Notes: generated by a model not told the origin, from the sequence alone. Positions 52,739 through 62,503 are shown, numbered from the stretch's first letter. The stretch: 64,000 nucleotides of DNA from Adlercreutzia hattorii (GCF_011405655.1 NZ_AP022829.1:124001-188000); one strand, 5' to 3'. Made by a program: numbers and translations.

Positions 52739-55708
52739 ATGTCACGTGACACCACCCCCCTTGAAGGACAGCTGAAGAACTTCATCAGCGACGGAACGCC
52801 GCCGGAGATTATCGCGCGCTACGAGTCGCTGCCTGAACGGGCCCAAAGGAGCAATTTCGGCCGGTTCGATAATAATGTCGTTGTTTTGGATACGGAAACA
52901 ACGGGATTCTCTCTCGCTCATGATGAGTTGACGCAGATTGCAGCGGCACGGGTGGAAAACGGCGAAATTGTCGACTGGTTCGTTACCTTCGTGAACCCGG
53001 GAAAACCCATTCCTGAGGATGTTGCCCATCTCACCGATATTCACGATGAGGATGTGGCCGACGCTCCCTCGGCGTCCGAGGCACTAGCTGATCTGGCCAC
53101 TTTCGTAGGAGATGCCGTCGTCGTGGCCCATAATGCCGAGTTCGACCGCAATTTCACGACGAACCATCCGACGGGCTATCCGCTGCTCGAGAACACCTGG
53201 GTCGATTCCCTCGATTTGTCCCGCATCGCGCTGCCCCGCATGAAATCCCATCGACTCATCGATCTTGTGAAGGCCTTCGGTGCTCCTCGGTCAACGCATC
53301 GGGCTGATGAAGATGTGGCGGCGACCTGTGCTCTCCTGCGTATTTTGCTTGCTGCTGTGGAAGCCATGCCGACTATGTTGCTGCGGGAAATCGCCTCTAT
53401 GGCGGAACCGAACGATTGGCCGACGGTCGTGGTGTTCAAGTATTTTGCCGAGCGTGCGGCTGAGACGAGCGAGGAGAAACCCCTTCCGTTCTCGCTGCGC
53501 ACCCTGCGCCGAGAACGGGTGGGGAAAGCCGATCTAAGACCGCTCGTGGATGCCGATGAAATCGCCGCCGATCCAGGGCGATCCTTCTTGCTCCCCACGG
53601 CCGATGCTGTGGCCCAAGCGTTCACCGCCGAGGGCGTAGTAGGCTCCCTGTACGAAGAGTACGAGCAGCGCGGCGAGCAAGTGGCTATGGCCGAGGCGGT
53701 GCGCAACGCGTTTGCCCGATCGCGCAATCTTATGGTGGAGGCAGGAACAGGCGTGGGTAAATCCATGGCCTATCTTTTGCCGGCGGCCATCATTGCCCGA
53801 GATAACGGTATCAATGTCGGCGTGGCCACTAAGACGAACGCTCTCCTCGACCAACTGGTCTATCATGAGCTTCCCGCTCTTTCGGAGGAGCTCGGTGCCG
53901 ACCTCACCTATGCTGCTCTCAAGGGGTTCTCCCATTATCCCTGTCTGCACAAGGTGGAGCGCCTCGTTGTGGAAGGCCCCGGCATGCGCACCGTGGGCAA
54001 GGAGCAAAAACCTCAGGCTCCGGCTCTTGCCGCCTTGCTTTCCTTCATTGAGCAGACGGCTTACGACGACATCGACGGCCTGAAGATCGACTACCGCACG
54101 CTACCGCGCTGGATGATCACCACCACGAGCCACGATTGCCTGCGCCGTAAATGCCCATTCTTCGGCACGTCCTGCTTCGTTCACGGTTCGCGCCGCAAGG
54201 CCGAGGCCGCCAATATCGTCGTTACCAATCACAGTCTCCTATTCTGCGATCTTGCTGCTGACGGAGGCTTGCTCCCGCCCATCCGCTATTGGGTGGTGGA
54301 TGAGGCCCACAGCGCCGAAAGCGAGGCCCGCCGGGCATTTTCCCTTGAACTGGCAGAGGAGGACATTCTCTCCCTCGTGCGCCGCGTAGCTTCCGAGGAA
54401 TCTCGGCGCAACGTCTTCGTGCGGGCGGAGCGCACCGTTGTCATGCCGGGCAATGAATCCTCGACGACGCTGTTCTATGGGCTCACGGGAAAGGCGCGCC
54501 GCGCGGGAGCCGAATTCGGCGAAGCGGCCCAGGCGTTCTGCAAGGCACTGCCCGACTTGTTCTTCTATGACACCAATAAGCGCTCGAAGGGCTACGAGAC
54601 GGTGGATCTTTGGCTGAATGACGAGATTCGCCACGGCTCCCTCTTCCAGAACATTGCCCGTCTTGGCCGCGCCATGGCCGAGCGTGCCGAGAAGATGGTG
54701 ACGGTTTGCCAGGAGCTCGTGGGTTATTTGGAGGACATTGAAGGCGCTGCCGTCATTCAGCGGGAGATCGCCTCTATTGCCATGGAGATGAAGGAAATCA
54801 TCCAGAACGTCGAGGTCATCTGCACGCAGTGCCCCGAGCGCTACGTATATGCGGCAAGTTTGAGCCGCAAGACCGATCGCCCGCAGAACAAGCTGGAGGC
54901 CTTGCTCGTGTCGGTGGGGGAGACGCTGAACGAGACCTTGTACGCGCGCGCCCATTCGGTGGTCTATGCGTCGGCCACGCTGACCGTTGACGGCAGCTTC
55001 AACAGCTTCTCCCAGGCCATGGGTCTGAACGAGAGCGAGTTTTCCGTTGCCGACGAGCTGCTGCTTGCCTCAAGCTACGACTTCGACAATCAGATGGTTG
55101 TCTATGTCGTCAACGATATGCCCGAACCCAATGATCCGAGTTATCTCGGCGCCCTGCAGCGCCTGCTCATCGACGCTCACCGTGCCCAGAACGGGTCGAT
55201 GCTTACCCTGTTCACGAATCGCCGCGAAATGGAGAAGTGCTTCGAAGAGGTGCAGCCGGCTCTGAAGGGAGACGATTTGCGCGTCGTGTGCCAGAAGTGG
55301 GGCGTGTCGGTGAAGGGGCTGCGCGACGACTTCCTCGCCGACGAGCATTTGTCTCTCTTCGCTCTGAAGAGCTTCTGGGAAGGATTCGATGCGCCGGGCG
55401 CCACGCTGAAGGGCGTCGTGATACCGAAATTGCCCTTCTCGAAGCCAACTGATCCTCTTTCTTGCGAACGGGCCGCTCGTGACGATGCCGCCTGGCGGCG
55501 CTATGTCCTGCCAGCGGCGGTATTGGAAACGAAGCAGGCAGCAGGCCGTCTTATTCGCAAAGCTGATGACCGGGGCATTCTCATCCTTGCGGACAAGCGT
55601 CTTATTACGAAGGGCTATGGCAAGACGTTCCTAAGGTCACTTCCCAGCCAGAATATCCGGTTCCTATCGGCGGCTCAGATCGTCGACGAGATAGCAGCGC
55701 GCCGCTAG
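52739..55708 (+). CDS. dinG: Fused 3'-5' exonuclease and DinG-family helicase
   Basis: 989 residues. The N-terminal DEDDh exonuclease has VVVLDTETTGFSLAHDELTQ (ExoI at Asp51), VVAHNAEFDRNF (ExoII) and HRADEDVAATC (ExoIII). The XPD/DinG-type superfamily-2 helicase has MVEAGTGVGKSMAYLLPAAI (about 330-345), Cys residues for a 4Fe-4S cluster (CLHK, CLRRKCPFFGTSC), the DEAH box at about 521 (VVDEAHSAESEA), and C-terminal motifs (SFWEGFDAPGATLKGVVI, QAAGRLIRK). It resembles the firmicute DinG exonuclease-helicase fusion. It probably removes R-loops or handles replication damage; it starts independently. Confidence 0.88.
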   Translation: MSRDTTPLEGQLKNFISDGTPPEIIARYESLPERAQRSNFGRFDNNVVVLDTETTGFSLAHDELTQIAAARVENGEIVDWFVTFVNPGKPIPEDVAHLTDIHDEDVADAPSASEALADLATFVGDAVVVAHNAEFDRNFTTNHPTGYPLLENTWVDSLDLSRIALPRMKSHRLIDLVKAFGAPRSTHRADEDVAATCALLRILLAAVEAMPTMLLREIASMAEPNDWPTVVVFKYFAERAAETSEEKPLPFSLRTLRRERVGKADLRPLVDADEIAADPGRSFLLPTADAVAQAFTAEGVVGSLYEEYEQRGEQVAMAEAVRNAFARSRNLMVEAGTGVGKSMAYLLPAAIIARDNGINVGVATKTNALLDQLVYHELPALSEELGADLTYAALKGFSHYPCLHKVERLVVEGPGMRTVGKEQKPQAPALAALLSFIEQTAYDDIDGLKIDYRTLPRWMITTTSHDCLRRKCPFFGTSCFVHGSRRKAEAANIVVTNHSLLFCDLAADGGLLPPIRYWVVDEAHSAESEARRAFSLELAEEDILSLVRRVASEESRRNVFVRAERTVVMPGNESSTTLFYGLTGKARRAGAEFGEAAQAFCKALPDLFFYDTNKRSKGYETVDLWLNDEIRHGSLFQNIARLGRAMAERAEKMVTVCQELVGYLEDIEGAAVIQREIASIAMEMKEIIQNVEVICTQCPERYVYAASLSRKTDRPQNKLEALLVSVGETLNETLYARAHSVVYASATLTVDGSFNSFSQAMGLNESEFSVADELLLASSYDFDNQMVVYVVNDMPEPNDPSYLGALQRLLIDAHRAQNGSMLTLFTNRREMEKCFEEVQPALKGDDLRVVCQKWGVSVKGLRDDFLADEHLSLFALKSFWEGFDAPGATLKGVVIPKLPFSKPTDPLSCERAARDDAAWRRYVLPAAVLETKQAAGRLIRKADDRGILILADKRLITKGYGKTFLRSLPSQNIRFLSAAQIVDEIAARR

Positions 55709-55723
55709 GGGAGCGTTCTGGTC

Positions 55724-56959
55724 ATGGCAGCGAAGAGGGCGCATCATCCGATGCACATAAAGCGGCGCACGCGGGGATCTTCCAACGAGATTTCCTTCAG
55801 CGTGCTCGATGCCGCCCGTGAGGCTCGCGATGCCGAGGAGCGCGATCGGCACGAGGGGGGCTCGGGCGGCCCTTCTCTTTTCACGTTGGGAAAAGGGAAG
55901 AAGCCTCGGCCAACACCGGTCAAAGGGCAGTCCATCGTCTTGTCTGGCGAAGCTCCCGCATCCCCGTCAGCCTCTTCTTCCGCTGTTGATCGAAAAATGA
56001 GGGGCATCGTGCCCGTGTTCGTGGTGGTGTGCGCCCTTTTGGTCATCACGCTGATGGGCGGTCAAGCTCTTATGTCGATGAGGGAGCAGCAGAAGTCCCT
56101 GCTTGATACCCTGAATGATCAGGTCGACATCATCAAGAGCTGCGACGAATCCCTTCTCCCCTTCGACGAACTGGTTATTGAACAGTGCGATGCCAAGCGC
56201 CTTTCCCCCTCGGCGACGGGAGACGCCGCGCCTTCCGCGGAAGCGCTGAACGAGGGGTATCGTGCCGTTGTCGCGGAGATTGCCCCGATGAGAGCCCAGT
56301 TAGAGGACTCTATCGCATCCATGGAAACGCTGCAGTCGTCACTGAGCGACAATGACGATAAGGAAGCGGCCTCTCAGGTGGTGACGGCCGCTCGCTCGCG
56401 CCTTAATATGCTGGATGCGGGGGTCAATATCATCGAGGAGTCGTTGATGGCGACCGAGGCGTTCCTTAAAGCCCGCTCGGGGTGGAATGCCGTGATAAAC
56501 GCCGATGCGGCTATTCGTGAGGCCACGGCGCTGGCTGAAGAGATGAGCAAGGAAAACATTCTTGCCTCGCAGGCTAAGGGCACCGAGGCCTTGGCGTTTT
56601 TGGAAGAGGCTCAGCAGGATTTCTCCCAAGCCGAAGCGGCCTATCCCGGTCTCGATTTGGCGGCCTTCGAAGCCTACGTGGTTAAAAGAATGGAATCGCA
56701 GCAGGCAGCCCTTGCTGCCGACGATGCCTATCTTTCCCGCAACAAGGAAGAGCTCGAAGCTCAGAACAGCCGCTATAACGCATTGGAGGAGGAGGCGGCC
56801 GCCTTGGCCCAAGAACTCGGGGAAGATGACCCGGAGCAAATCGTTGCTCTTCGATTCTACAAAGAGATTGAGGCCGACCAAGGCGCCTATGAGGCCGAGC
56901 GCCTAAAAGCAGGAAATGCTGATGCCTTTCTTCGTGAATATCTCGGAACGGCCTCGTAA
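55724..56959 (+). CDS. Membrane protein with coiled-coil extracellular domain, unknown
   Basis: 411 residues with a basic cytosolic N-terminus (RAHHPMHIKRRTRGSSNE) of about 90 residues. One membrane helix follows (IVPVFVVVCALLVITLMGGQ). A long extracytoplasmic region is predicted to be mostly helical and coiled coil (SMETLQSSLSDNDDKEAASQ, AFLEEAQQDFSQAEAAYPGL, RYNALEEEAAALAQEL). It begins 15 bp after the DinG-like gene, so it may be co-transcribed. No enzyme motif seen. Its shape resembles division- or cell-wall-spanning scaffold proteins, but that is only a resemblance. Confidence 0.65.
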   Translation: MAAKRAHHPMHIKRRTRGSSNEISFSVLDAAREARDAEERDRHEGGSGGPSLFTLGKGKKPRPTPVKGQSIVLSGEAPASPSASSSAVDRKMRGIVPVFVVVCALLVITLMGGQALMSMREQQKSLLDTLNDQVDIIKSCDESLLPFDELVIEQCDAKRLSPSATGDAAPSAEALNEGYRAVVAEIAPMRAQLEDSIASMETLQSSLSDNDDKEAASQVVTAARSRLNMLDAGVNIIEESLMATEAFLKARSGWNAVINADAAIREATALAEEMSKENILASQAKGTEALAFLEEAQQDFSQAEAAYPGLDLAAFEAYVVKRMESQQAALAADDAYLSRNKEELEAQNSRYNALEEEAAALAQELGEDDPEQIVALRFYKEIEADQGAYEAERLKAGNADAFLREYLGTAS

Positions 56960-57020
56960 TGGCGTATACTTACGATAATTATGTCCATAGAACCCTCTTC
57001 ACCGAGGAAAGGCAACGTAC

Positions 57021-60000
57021 ATGGCCGAATTGAACGAACATGTCGCATATCTGTCTCAGGAGATCGGCCCCCGGCCGGCGGGTACTGAGGAAGAACAGCG
57101 TGCGGCTCTCTACATAAGCGAGCAGTTTTCCGCCGAGGCCGGTCTGACGACTGCTATGGAAGACTTCCAGTGCAATCCCGACAGCTCACTTCCTCGAACG
57201 CTGTGCAGTGGTGTAGCTGTGTTGGTGACGCTGGTGGCGACGATTGTGGGGGCGCTGGCTGTTCCTGCCATCGTGGTGTCCCTCATCTGCGCTGCGTTGG
57301 CAGCCGCCGAGGTGTTCGATAAGCCGGTGCTTTCGCGGCTTTTGAACCGCGGGGTGAGCCAGAACGTCGTCGCGCGCTACCTGCCTGCGAAATCGCCGAC
57401 GCGAGCGAGCCGGAGACGCAAGGTGATCGTGGTGGCGAACTACGACAGCGGTAAGGTGCGACGCGATTTGAACGGTGCGATGCCGGCGGTGCTCCCCATC
57501 CTTTATTGGGTTGAGCTGGCGATGCTGGTGGTCATTCCGCTGCTTTTGGCGATTCGCATGGTGCTCGCACCCGACGGTAGCGTGCTCGTGGTGTTCAACG
57601 TCCTTCTGGCTGTTGCCATGGTGGTAGCGGTTTTGCCGGTTGCGTCGTTTCTGCTTGAGAAGTTCGCGAACTACAACGAGGGCGCAAACTGCAACGCTGC
57701 AGGAGTGGCGGTGCTTTTGGAAGTCGCCTCTCGCGTGGCCGCCGCTCGGGATCTCCCCGATGCCCCCGAGCCAACGGTTCATGGCGAGGCGGCCGCCGTG
57801 TCGGCGGGACTTGTTCCCGAGGGGGCGGAGATTGTCTACCATACGGGAAACACTTCCGAGGATTTGGGAACCTCCATGGAGTCGGCTGCCGAGCGTCTGG
57901 CGGCCGCCAAGGCTGCCGTAGCGGCGTTGTCAGGGAAACCGGTGTCTGCAACGCCTGCTGAGGTGGCAACAGAGGATGAATCTCCGGCGAAGGGAGAGGA
58001 AAACGGCGCCGTGGAGGTTTCTCCGGAAGAGAGCCTAACTCCATCCTCTGCCGCGGTCGTCGTCCCTGTTGCTGCTCCCGCCTACGCGGCGCCTGTTGAG
58101 CATCAAGTACCTGAATGGTTCAAAAAGGGCCAGGAGCAAGCCAAGAAGCCTGCTAAGGAAAAGCCCGTGCAGCGGTCGCGGTACGCCACGGCTTTGGAAC
58201 GGGCCGAGGAAGAAATTAACGCGCGCGAGGAGCATGAGCGCCGCAACCTCGCCGAGCTTTCCGAGCGTATGCGTGTTATGCGCGCTTCGGTGCAGGCAGC
58301 TTCGGCAGCAGCTGGCGCAACACCCACCGAGATTATGGACAGCGTGGTTGCGGACGAGAGCTCCGAGGAAATTTCTGCTCCGCCTTCCTTATCGGCCGTT
58401 AATGAAGAGGCATCGCCCTCGTTGGCCCCCGTATTGCCAGCCATTGAAGTGCCGGCAGTTGAGGCCGATCAATTGCCGTCTCCTTCGAACAACACGGTCT
58501 CCGCGATGTTGGCCGACATTCCCGCCATCGCATCCGAGCCGGCCTCTTCGGAAGCCGGGACGTCTGCCTCGAAGCCTGTCGTGCCTGCTGTACCGGCTGT
58601 ACCTGTTGTGCCCCAGCCGACCGATGACCCCGATGTGACGGTGCGAGATGGCCAGCGTCCGTTGACGGGCGCCACTGTGGCGGTTCCTCCCATTGATCTT
58701 TCGACGCCTGATGCTCCTGCTGCGCCTGCGGGCGGGCAGCGCGTGGTGGTGCCCTCGGTGGGAGAAGTGGCCGAGAATCCGGCTCCAGCTCCGGCCGCTG
58801 CTCCCCGCCGGCGCCGTGCTATTACGCTGCCCAATATCGGCATCTCCCAAGAGCTTCCGCGCATCTCCATGGATGATTGCCAGCAAGCCGCTCCTCTTTC
58901 AGAAGATCGCCCCGAGCATGATGGTCGCGTGCATGACTTGAGCGCCGTCATCCCCTCGGTGACGACGCCCGAGCCGTCGCCGGCCGTTTCAGGCACGCGG
59001 GAAGCGGCGCTGCTCGACGCGCTGCCGTCTTTGGGAAGGACGACAACGACGACTGATCCAGCGCTTTCCGGCAGCATCAGTCTTGCGGGCACGTTTTCTT
59101 CTATGGGGGCGACGGGAGCGGCCGCGCCTATCGGCGATGAGCTTTTGGAGAATGCCTCCGAGAACGATATGTATGTCGAAGATGTTGATGACTCTGCTTA
59201 TGTGGAGCAGATCACCGAGACGGGAGCCATGGCTGGTCCTGGTTATGTGGAGATGCCCAAGAGCCGCTTCGGCGGTATCTTCGGCAAATTCCGCCGCAAG
59301 AAGCGTGAGGAAGCATCCAGTCCGCAGGAATGGCTCGATGTCGAGGAGAGCTTCGATGCCCGCGAAGTTGGAGCAGCGCGCGGCGGCTGGGAGAGTTTCC
59401 GCGAAGAAGGCGATATCCAGGCTTACGACGAGGAATATTTGGACGCCGACGCAACGACGGCGTTTTCTCCCGAATTTGACGACGATTTTGCCGAGGACGA
59501 CTTCGATGCACCTCGCTCTTCGCATCGCCGCGGCCGCCATTTCGAGGGTGGGGCGTTCTCCCGTGATCAATTTGACGATGAGTCCGAAGGCGAAGAAAAC
59601 CAGACAAGTGCCGCCGATCCGTCCAGTGTGTTCGGTGAAGGCCTGCCCGCCGATTTCGTCTTTGAGCCGACGCCGGAAATCGAGCAGATCGAGCAGTTCC
59701 ACAGCGACCGCATCGATATGGAAGTGTGGTTCGTGGCGCTCGGATCCGAACTTGCCGGCAATGGCGGCATGAAAGCGTTTATGGCTGCTCATGAGGCTGA
59801 GCTCAAGGGCGCGCTTATCGTGGAGCTGGAGGCGTTGGGTGCCGGCGAGCTGACGCTGATCGACAAAGAGGGCACCTATGTTCCCAAGAAGGCCTCGAGC
59901 CGCATGAAGCGCTTGGTTCGCAAGGCCGGTCAGGCCACCGGGCTGAAAGTGCCCGAGGCTACGATGGAATGGCGCAACAGCGCATCGGCCTACGCCTTGA

Positions 60001-60149
60001 AGCACGGCCAGCAGGCCCTGCATTTGGCGGGCATGGATGGCAGAAAGCCGGCATTCTTCGCCGAGGAGGACGATGTCATTGAAAACATCGACAACGACAT
60101 GTTAGCCTTGAACAGCGATTTTGTCATGGAAGTGCTCAAGCATATCTAG
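57021..60149 (+). CDS. Large membrane protein with split M28-peptidase-like domain
   Basis: 1042 residues. The N-terminus (HVAYLSQEIGPRPAGTEEEQ then RAALYISEQF) matches the start of M28 aminopeptidases. Two hydrophobic helix pairs interrupt it (about 60-95 and 155-215), and a KVIVVANYDSG strand resembles the M28 metal-site strand with Asn in place of His. A disordered segment of about 650 residues, rich in Pro, Ala, Val, Glu, follows. The C-terminal 130 residues resume the peptidase-like fold (VWFVALGSELAGNGGMKAFM, ALIVELEALGAGELTLID). Metal ligands look incomplete, so it is probably an inactive, membrane-anchored pseudo-peptidase; not proven. Confidence 0.6.
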   Translation: MAELNEHVAYLSQEIGPRPAGTEEEQRAALYISEQFSAEAGLTTAMEDFQCNPDSSLPRTLCSGVAVLVTLVATIVGALAVPAIVVSLICAALAAAEVFDKPVLSRLLNRGVSQNVVARYLPAKSPTRASRRRKVIVVANYDSGKVRRDLNGAMPAVLPILYWVELAMLVVIPLLLAIRMVLAPDGSVLVVFNVLLAVAMVVAVLPVASFLLEKFANYNEGANCNAAGVAVLLEVASRVAAARDLPDAPEPTVHGEAAAVSAGLVPEGAEIVYHTGNTSEDLGTSMESAAERLAAAKAAVAALSGKPVSATPAEVATEDESPAKGEENGAVEVSPEESLTPSSAAVVVPVAAPAYAAPVEHQVPEWFKKGQEQAKKPAKEKPVQRSRYATALERAEEEINAREEHERRNLAELSERMRVMRASVQAASAAAGATPTEIMDSVVADESSEEISAPPSLSAVNEEASPSLAPVLPAIEVPAVEADQLPSPSNNTVSAMLADIPAIASEPASSEAGTSASKPVVPAVPAVPVVPQPTDDPDVTVRDGQRPLTGATVAVPPIDLSTPDAPAAPAGGQRVVVPSVGEVAENPAPAPAAAPRRRRAITLPNIGISQELPRISMDDCQQAAPLSEDRPEHDGRVHDLSAVIPSVTTPEPSPAVSGTREAALLDALPSLGRTTTTTDPALSGSISLAGTFSSMGATGAAAPIGDELLENASENDMYVEDVDDSAYVEQITETGAMAGPGYVEMPKSRFGGIFGKFRRKKREEASSPQEWLDVEESFDAREVGAARGGWESFREEGDIQAYDEEYLDADATTAFSPEFDDDFAEDDFDAPRSSHRRGRHFEGGAFSRDQFDDESEGEENQTSAADPSSVFGEGLPADFVFEPTPEIEQIEQFHSDRIDMEVWFVALGSELAGNGGMKAFMAAHEAELKGALIVELEALGAGELTLIDKEGTYVPKKASSRMKRLVRKAGQATGLKVPEATMEWRNSASAYALKHGQQALHLAGMDGRKPAFFAEEDDVIENIDNDMLALNSDFVMEVLKHI

Positions 60150-60168
60150 CGGCGAAATCCAGATATCC

Positions 60169-60244
60169 GCCCCCGTAGCTCAGCGGATAGAGCGTCGGTT
60201 TCCTAAACCGTGCGTCGGAGGTTCGAGTCCTCTCGGGGGCGCCA
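60169..60244 (+). tRNA. tRNA-Arg (anticodon CCT)
   Basis: 76 nt including an encoded CCA. Acceptor GCCCCCG/CGGGGGC, D-arm TAGCTCAGCGGATAGAGC, anticodon loop TTTCCTAAA giving CCT, T-arm GGTTCGAGTCC. It is 19 bp after the 1042-residue gene. Confidence 0.95.
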
Positions 60245-60253
60245 TGATGTGAG

Positions 60254-60280
60254 CGGCGGAGCTTCGGCTCCGCCTTTTTA
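60254..60280 (+). terminator. Terminator of tRNA-Arg
   Basis: GGCGGAGC-TTCG-GCTCCGCC (8-bp stem) and TTTTTA. The IS200/IS605 copy 2 begins directly after it. Confidence 0.85.
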
Positions 60281-61068
60281 TTCAGGCTCGTGAGCCTGCA
60301 CGGCGCGCGAAGCGCGGCGGGCAAAAAACCACCCGCTATGCGGGTGCGCGTCGAAGGCTCCGCCCTTGCGTCAAAACGCCGCCAGTCGGGATACGATACG
60401 GGTGTTCAAGTCGTATCAGCCCGGAAAGGCGGCCGTTTTGGCAAACAAGGCACACAGCCTGTCGCACACGAAGTGGATGTGCAAGTACCACATCGTGTTC
60501 ACACCGAAGTATAGGCGCAAACTGATATACAGCCAATACAGGGATTCGCTGGGCGAGATATTCCGCAACCTGTGCAGGTACAAGGGGGTGGAGATAATCG
60601 AGGGGCACCTGATGCCCGACCACGTCCACATGCTGGTCAGCATACCTCCCAAGATCAGCGTGTCCAGCTTCATGGGCTACCTCAAGGGCAAGAGCGCGCT
60701 CATGATGTTCGACAAGCACGCCAACCTCAAGTACAAGTTCGGCAACAGGCACTTCTGGTCCGAGGGCTACTACGTGTCGACCGTCGGCCTGAACGAGGCG
60801 ACGATAGCGAAGCACATCAGGGAGCAGGAGGCCCACGACATCGCGCTGGACAAGTTGAGCGTCAAGGAGTACGAGGACCCGTTCAAGAGGAAGTAGGGGA
60901 GCCCCTTTAGGGGCTGCCCGGTAGTACGAGGGCCGCTTTGTGCGGCCCGCGAGAGACAAGGGCGGTACGGCTTGAACGAAGTGAGAGGCAGCGCCTTTAG
61001 ACGCTGCCGGCCCCCCTCGGCCTTATAGGCCCAGAGCAAACCACCCCTTTGAGGGGTGGTTCATGATT
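60281..61068 (+). mobile_element. IS200/IS605-type element, copy 2 (uninterrupted)
   Basis: 788 bp from TTCAGGCTCGTGAGCCTG to GGTTCATGATT, the same sequence as copy 1 when the IS21 insertion there is removed. Subterminal hairpins as in copy 1. It carries only tnpA, no tnpB. It lies between a tRNA terminator and the rpsF promoter region, an insertion that damages nothing visible. Confidence 0.88.
60438..60896 (+). CDS. tnpA: IS200/IS605-family transposase TnpA, copy 2
   Basis: The protein is identical to copy 1 (49069), with HUH motif DHVHML and catalytic Tyr in EGYYVSTVG, from a TTG start with GGAAAGG before it. Because both ends of its element are intact, this is the probable active copy. 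After the gene the hairpins GGGAGCCCC/GGGGCTGCCC and GGCAGCG/CGCTGCC lead to the right end. Confidence 0.92.
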   Translation: MANKAHSLSHTKWMCKYHIVFTPKYRRKLIYSQYRDSLGEIFRNLCRYKGVEIIEGHLMPDHVHMLVSIPPKISVSSFMGYLKGKSALMMFDKHANLKYKFGNRHFWSEGYYVSTVGLNEATIAKHIREQEAHDIALDKLSVKEYEDPFKRK

Positions 61069-61137
61069 GCTATCGAAATTAGTTCCGCGGGGGCAACCAG
61101 AGTCGTGCCCTGGGGGGACGGAGATACGACGCCCATA

Positions 61138-61179
61138 CGGTCGGCGCGAGGAACGAAACGGGACATTCCCGCGTCATTT
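61138..61179 (-). repeat. Dispersed intergenic repeat, copy 3
   Basis: On the minus strand it reads AAATGACGCGGGAATGTCCC then GTTTCGTTCCTCGCGCCGACCG, the core shared with 5356-5421 and 6709-6773. It lies between the IS200 copy 2 end and rpsF. Confidence 0.75.
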
Positions 61180-61296
61180 TTACGGTTCGCTTGGTTTACC
61201 ATGGCCCCAGCGACCGAGGCAATGTGTGCTTACCGTGATGGAGAAATGCAGGTTCAACCGCAGCGGGGAAAGCTCTGCTAAGATAACAAGGCTATT

Positions 61297-61334
61297 CCTG
61301 CTCCGGTGTGTGCCTTCACCAGCCCGGAGCCGTA
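61297..61334 (+). promoter_or_regulatory. Candidate rpsF leader (S6-S18 binding) hairpin
   Basis: GCTCCGG...CCCGGAGC pairs around a GTGTGTGCCTTCACCAG loop, 20-60 nt before rpsF, with CCG at the stem-loop junctions. Leaders of rpsF-rpsR operons in many bacteria carry a CCG-containing hairpin bound by S6-S18; the position and CCG fit, but details were not compared. Confidence 0.4.
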
Positions 61335-61355
61335 AAGTCCAAAGGAGGTGAGCTG

Positions 61356-61649
61356 ATGAAGGCGTATGAACTGCTGTTTATTGTTGCTCCGACGATTGAC
61401 GACGAGACGCGCGCTGGCGTTATGAAGCGCATCGAGACGACGATCACCGACGCCCAGGGCGTGGTGGACAACGTCGACAATTGGGGCAAGCGTAAACTCG
61501 CTTATGAGATCAACGGTCTGTCTGATGGCGACTACACTCTCATCGATTTCCATACTGACCCGCAGAGCATTGCCGAGCTCGATCGCGTGCTGCGCATCAA
61601 CGATGCCGTTGTGCGTCACATGATCGTCGCCCGCACCGATCGCGACTAG
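61356..61649 (+). CDS. rpsF: 30S ribosomal protein S6
   Basis: 97 residues beginning MKAYELLFIVAPTIDDETRA, with the S6 strands WGKRKLAYEINGLSDGDYTL and the ending AVVRHMIVARTDRD. The ATG at 61356 follows AAAGGAGGTGA. First gene of the rpsF-ssb-rpsR-rplI operon. Confidence 0.95.
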   Translation: MKAYELLFIVAPTIDDETRAGVMKRIETTITDAQGVVDNVDNWGKRKLAYEINGLSDGDYTLIDFHTDPQSIAELDRVLRINDAVVRHMIVARTDRD

Positions 61650-61695
61650 TTGGAAACTGAGCGTTCTTAAGCGCTCACCATGAGAAGAGGTAGAA

Positions 61696-62205
61696 ATGAG
61701 CATTAATCGAGTGATCATCAGCGGCAATCTGACCCGCGACCCCGAGCTGCGCAGCACCCAGTCCGGCATGGACGTCATGAGCTTCGGCGTGGCCGTGAAC
61801 GACCGTCGTCGTAACCCCCAGACCAACGAGTGGGAGGATTATCCGAACTTCGTTGACTGCACCATGTTCGGCAATCGGGCTCGCAGCCTGCACCAGTACT
61901 TGTCCAAGGGCACCAAGGTGGCCATCGAGGGCAAGCTTCGCTGGAGCCAGTGGGAGCGCGATGGTCAGAAGCGCAGCAAGCTCGAAGTCATCGTTGACGA
62001 GCTCGAATTCATGTCGAGCCGCAACGGCGGCGGCGCTCAGTCCTACGGCGGCGATTTCGGCGGCAACCAGGGCTATGCTCCGGCGGCTCCGGCCTATAGT
62101 GCTCCGGCTCCCATGCCCGCACCGGCTCCGGCGCCCGCGCCCATGCCCGCTGCACCGGTTATCGACGCTTCCTCTTCCGTGTACGATGATGACATTCCGT
62201 TTTAA
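61696..62205 (+). CDS. ssb: Single-stranded DNA-binding protein
   Basis: 169 residues. OB-fold with SINRVIISGNLTRDPELRST, then FVDCTMFGNRA, GTKVAIEGKLRWSQWERDG; a Gly/Ala/Pro-rich linker; and the conserved acidic tip YDDDIPF that recruits DNA-repair partners. AGAGGTAG precedes the ATG. Confidence 0.95.
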   Translation: MSINRVIISGNLTRDPELRSTQSGMDVMSFGVAVNDRRRNPQTNEWEDYPNFVDCTMFGNRARSLHQYLSKGTKVAIEGKLRWSQWERDGQKRSKLEVIVDELEFMSSRNGGGAQSYGGDFGGNQGYAPAAPAYSAPAPMPAPAPAPAPMPAAPVIDASSSVYDDDIPF

Positions 62206-62225
62206 GCGAAACGAAAGAGGTTAAT

Positions 62226-62486
62226 ATGGCCGATTACGCTAAGCAGCCTCGTCGTAAGTATTGCCAGTTCTGCAAGGACGACGTGGAGTATATCGATTAC
62301 AAAGATACTCAAATGCTGCGCAAGTACGTTACCGATCGTGGCAAGATCAAGCCCCGTCGCGTGACCGGTGCCTGCACCCAGCACCAGCGCGACATCGCGG
62401 AAGCTGTTAAGCGCGCCCGCGTCATGGCTCTCATGCCCTATGCCGTTCCCGCTGTCAGCGGCCGTGGCGATCGCCGCAACCGCTAG
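62226..62486 (+). CDS. rpsR: 30S ribosomal protein S18
   Basis: 86 residues with KYCQFCKDDVEYIDYKDTQM, LRKYVTDRGKIKPRRVTGAC and HQRDIAEAVKRAR, the S18 signature. The CxxC in the N-terminal part is a zinc-type S18 feature. It starts 20 bp after ssb. Confidence 0.95.
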   Translation: MADYAKQPRRKYCQFCKDDVEYIDYKDTQMLRKYVTDRGKIKPRRVTGACTQHQRDIAEAVKRARVMALMPYAVPAVSGRGDRRNR

Positions 62487-62503
62487 GCGAAGGGAGGAGA
62501 ACC

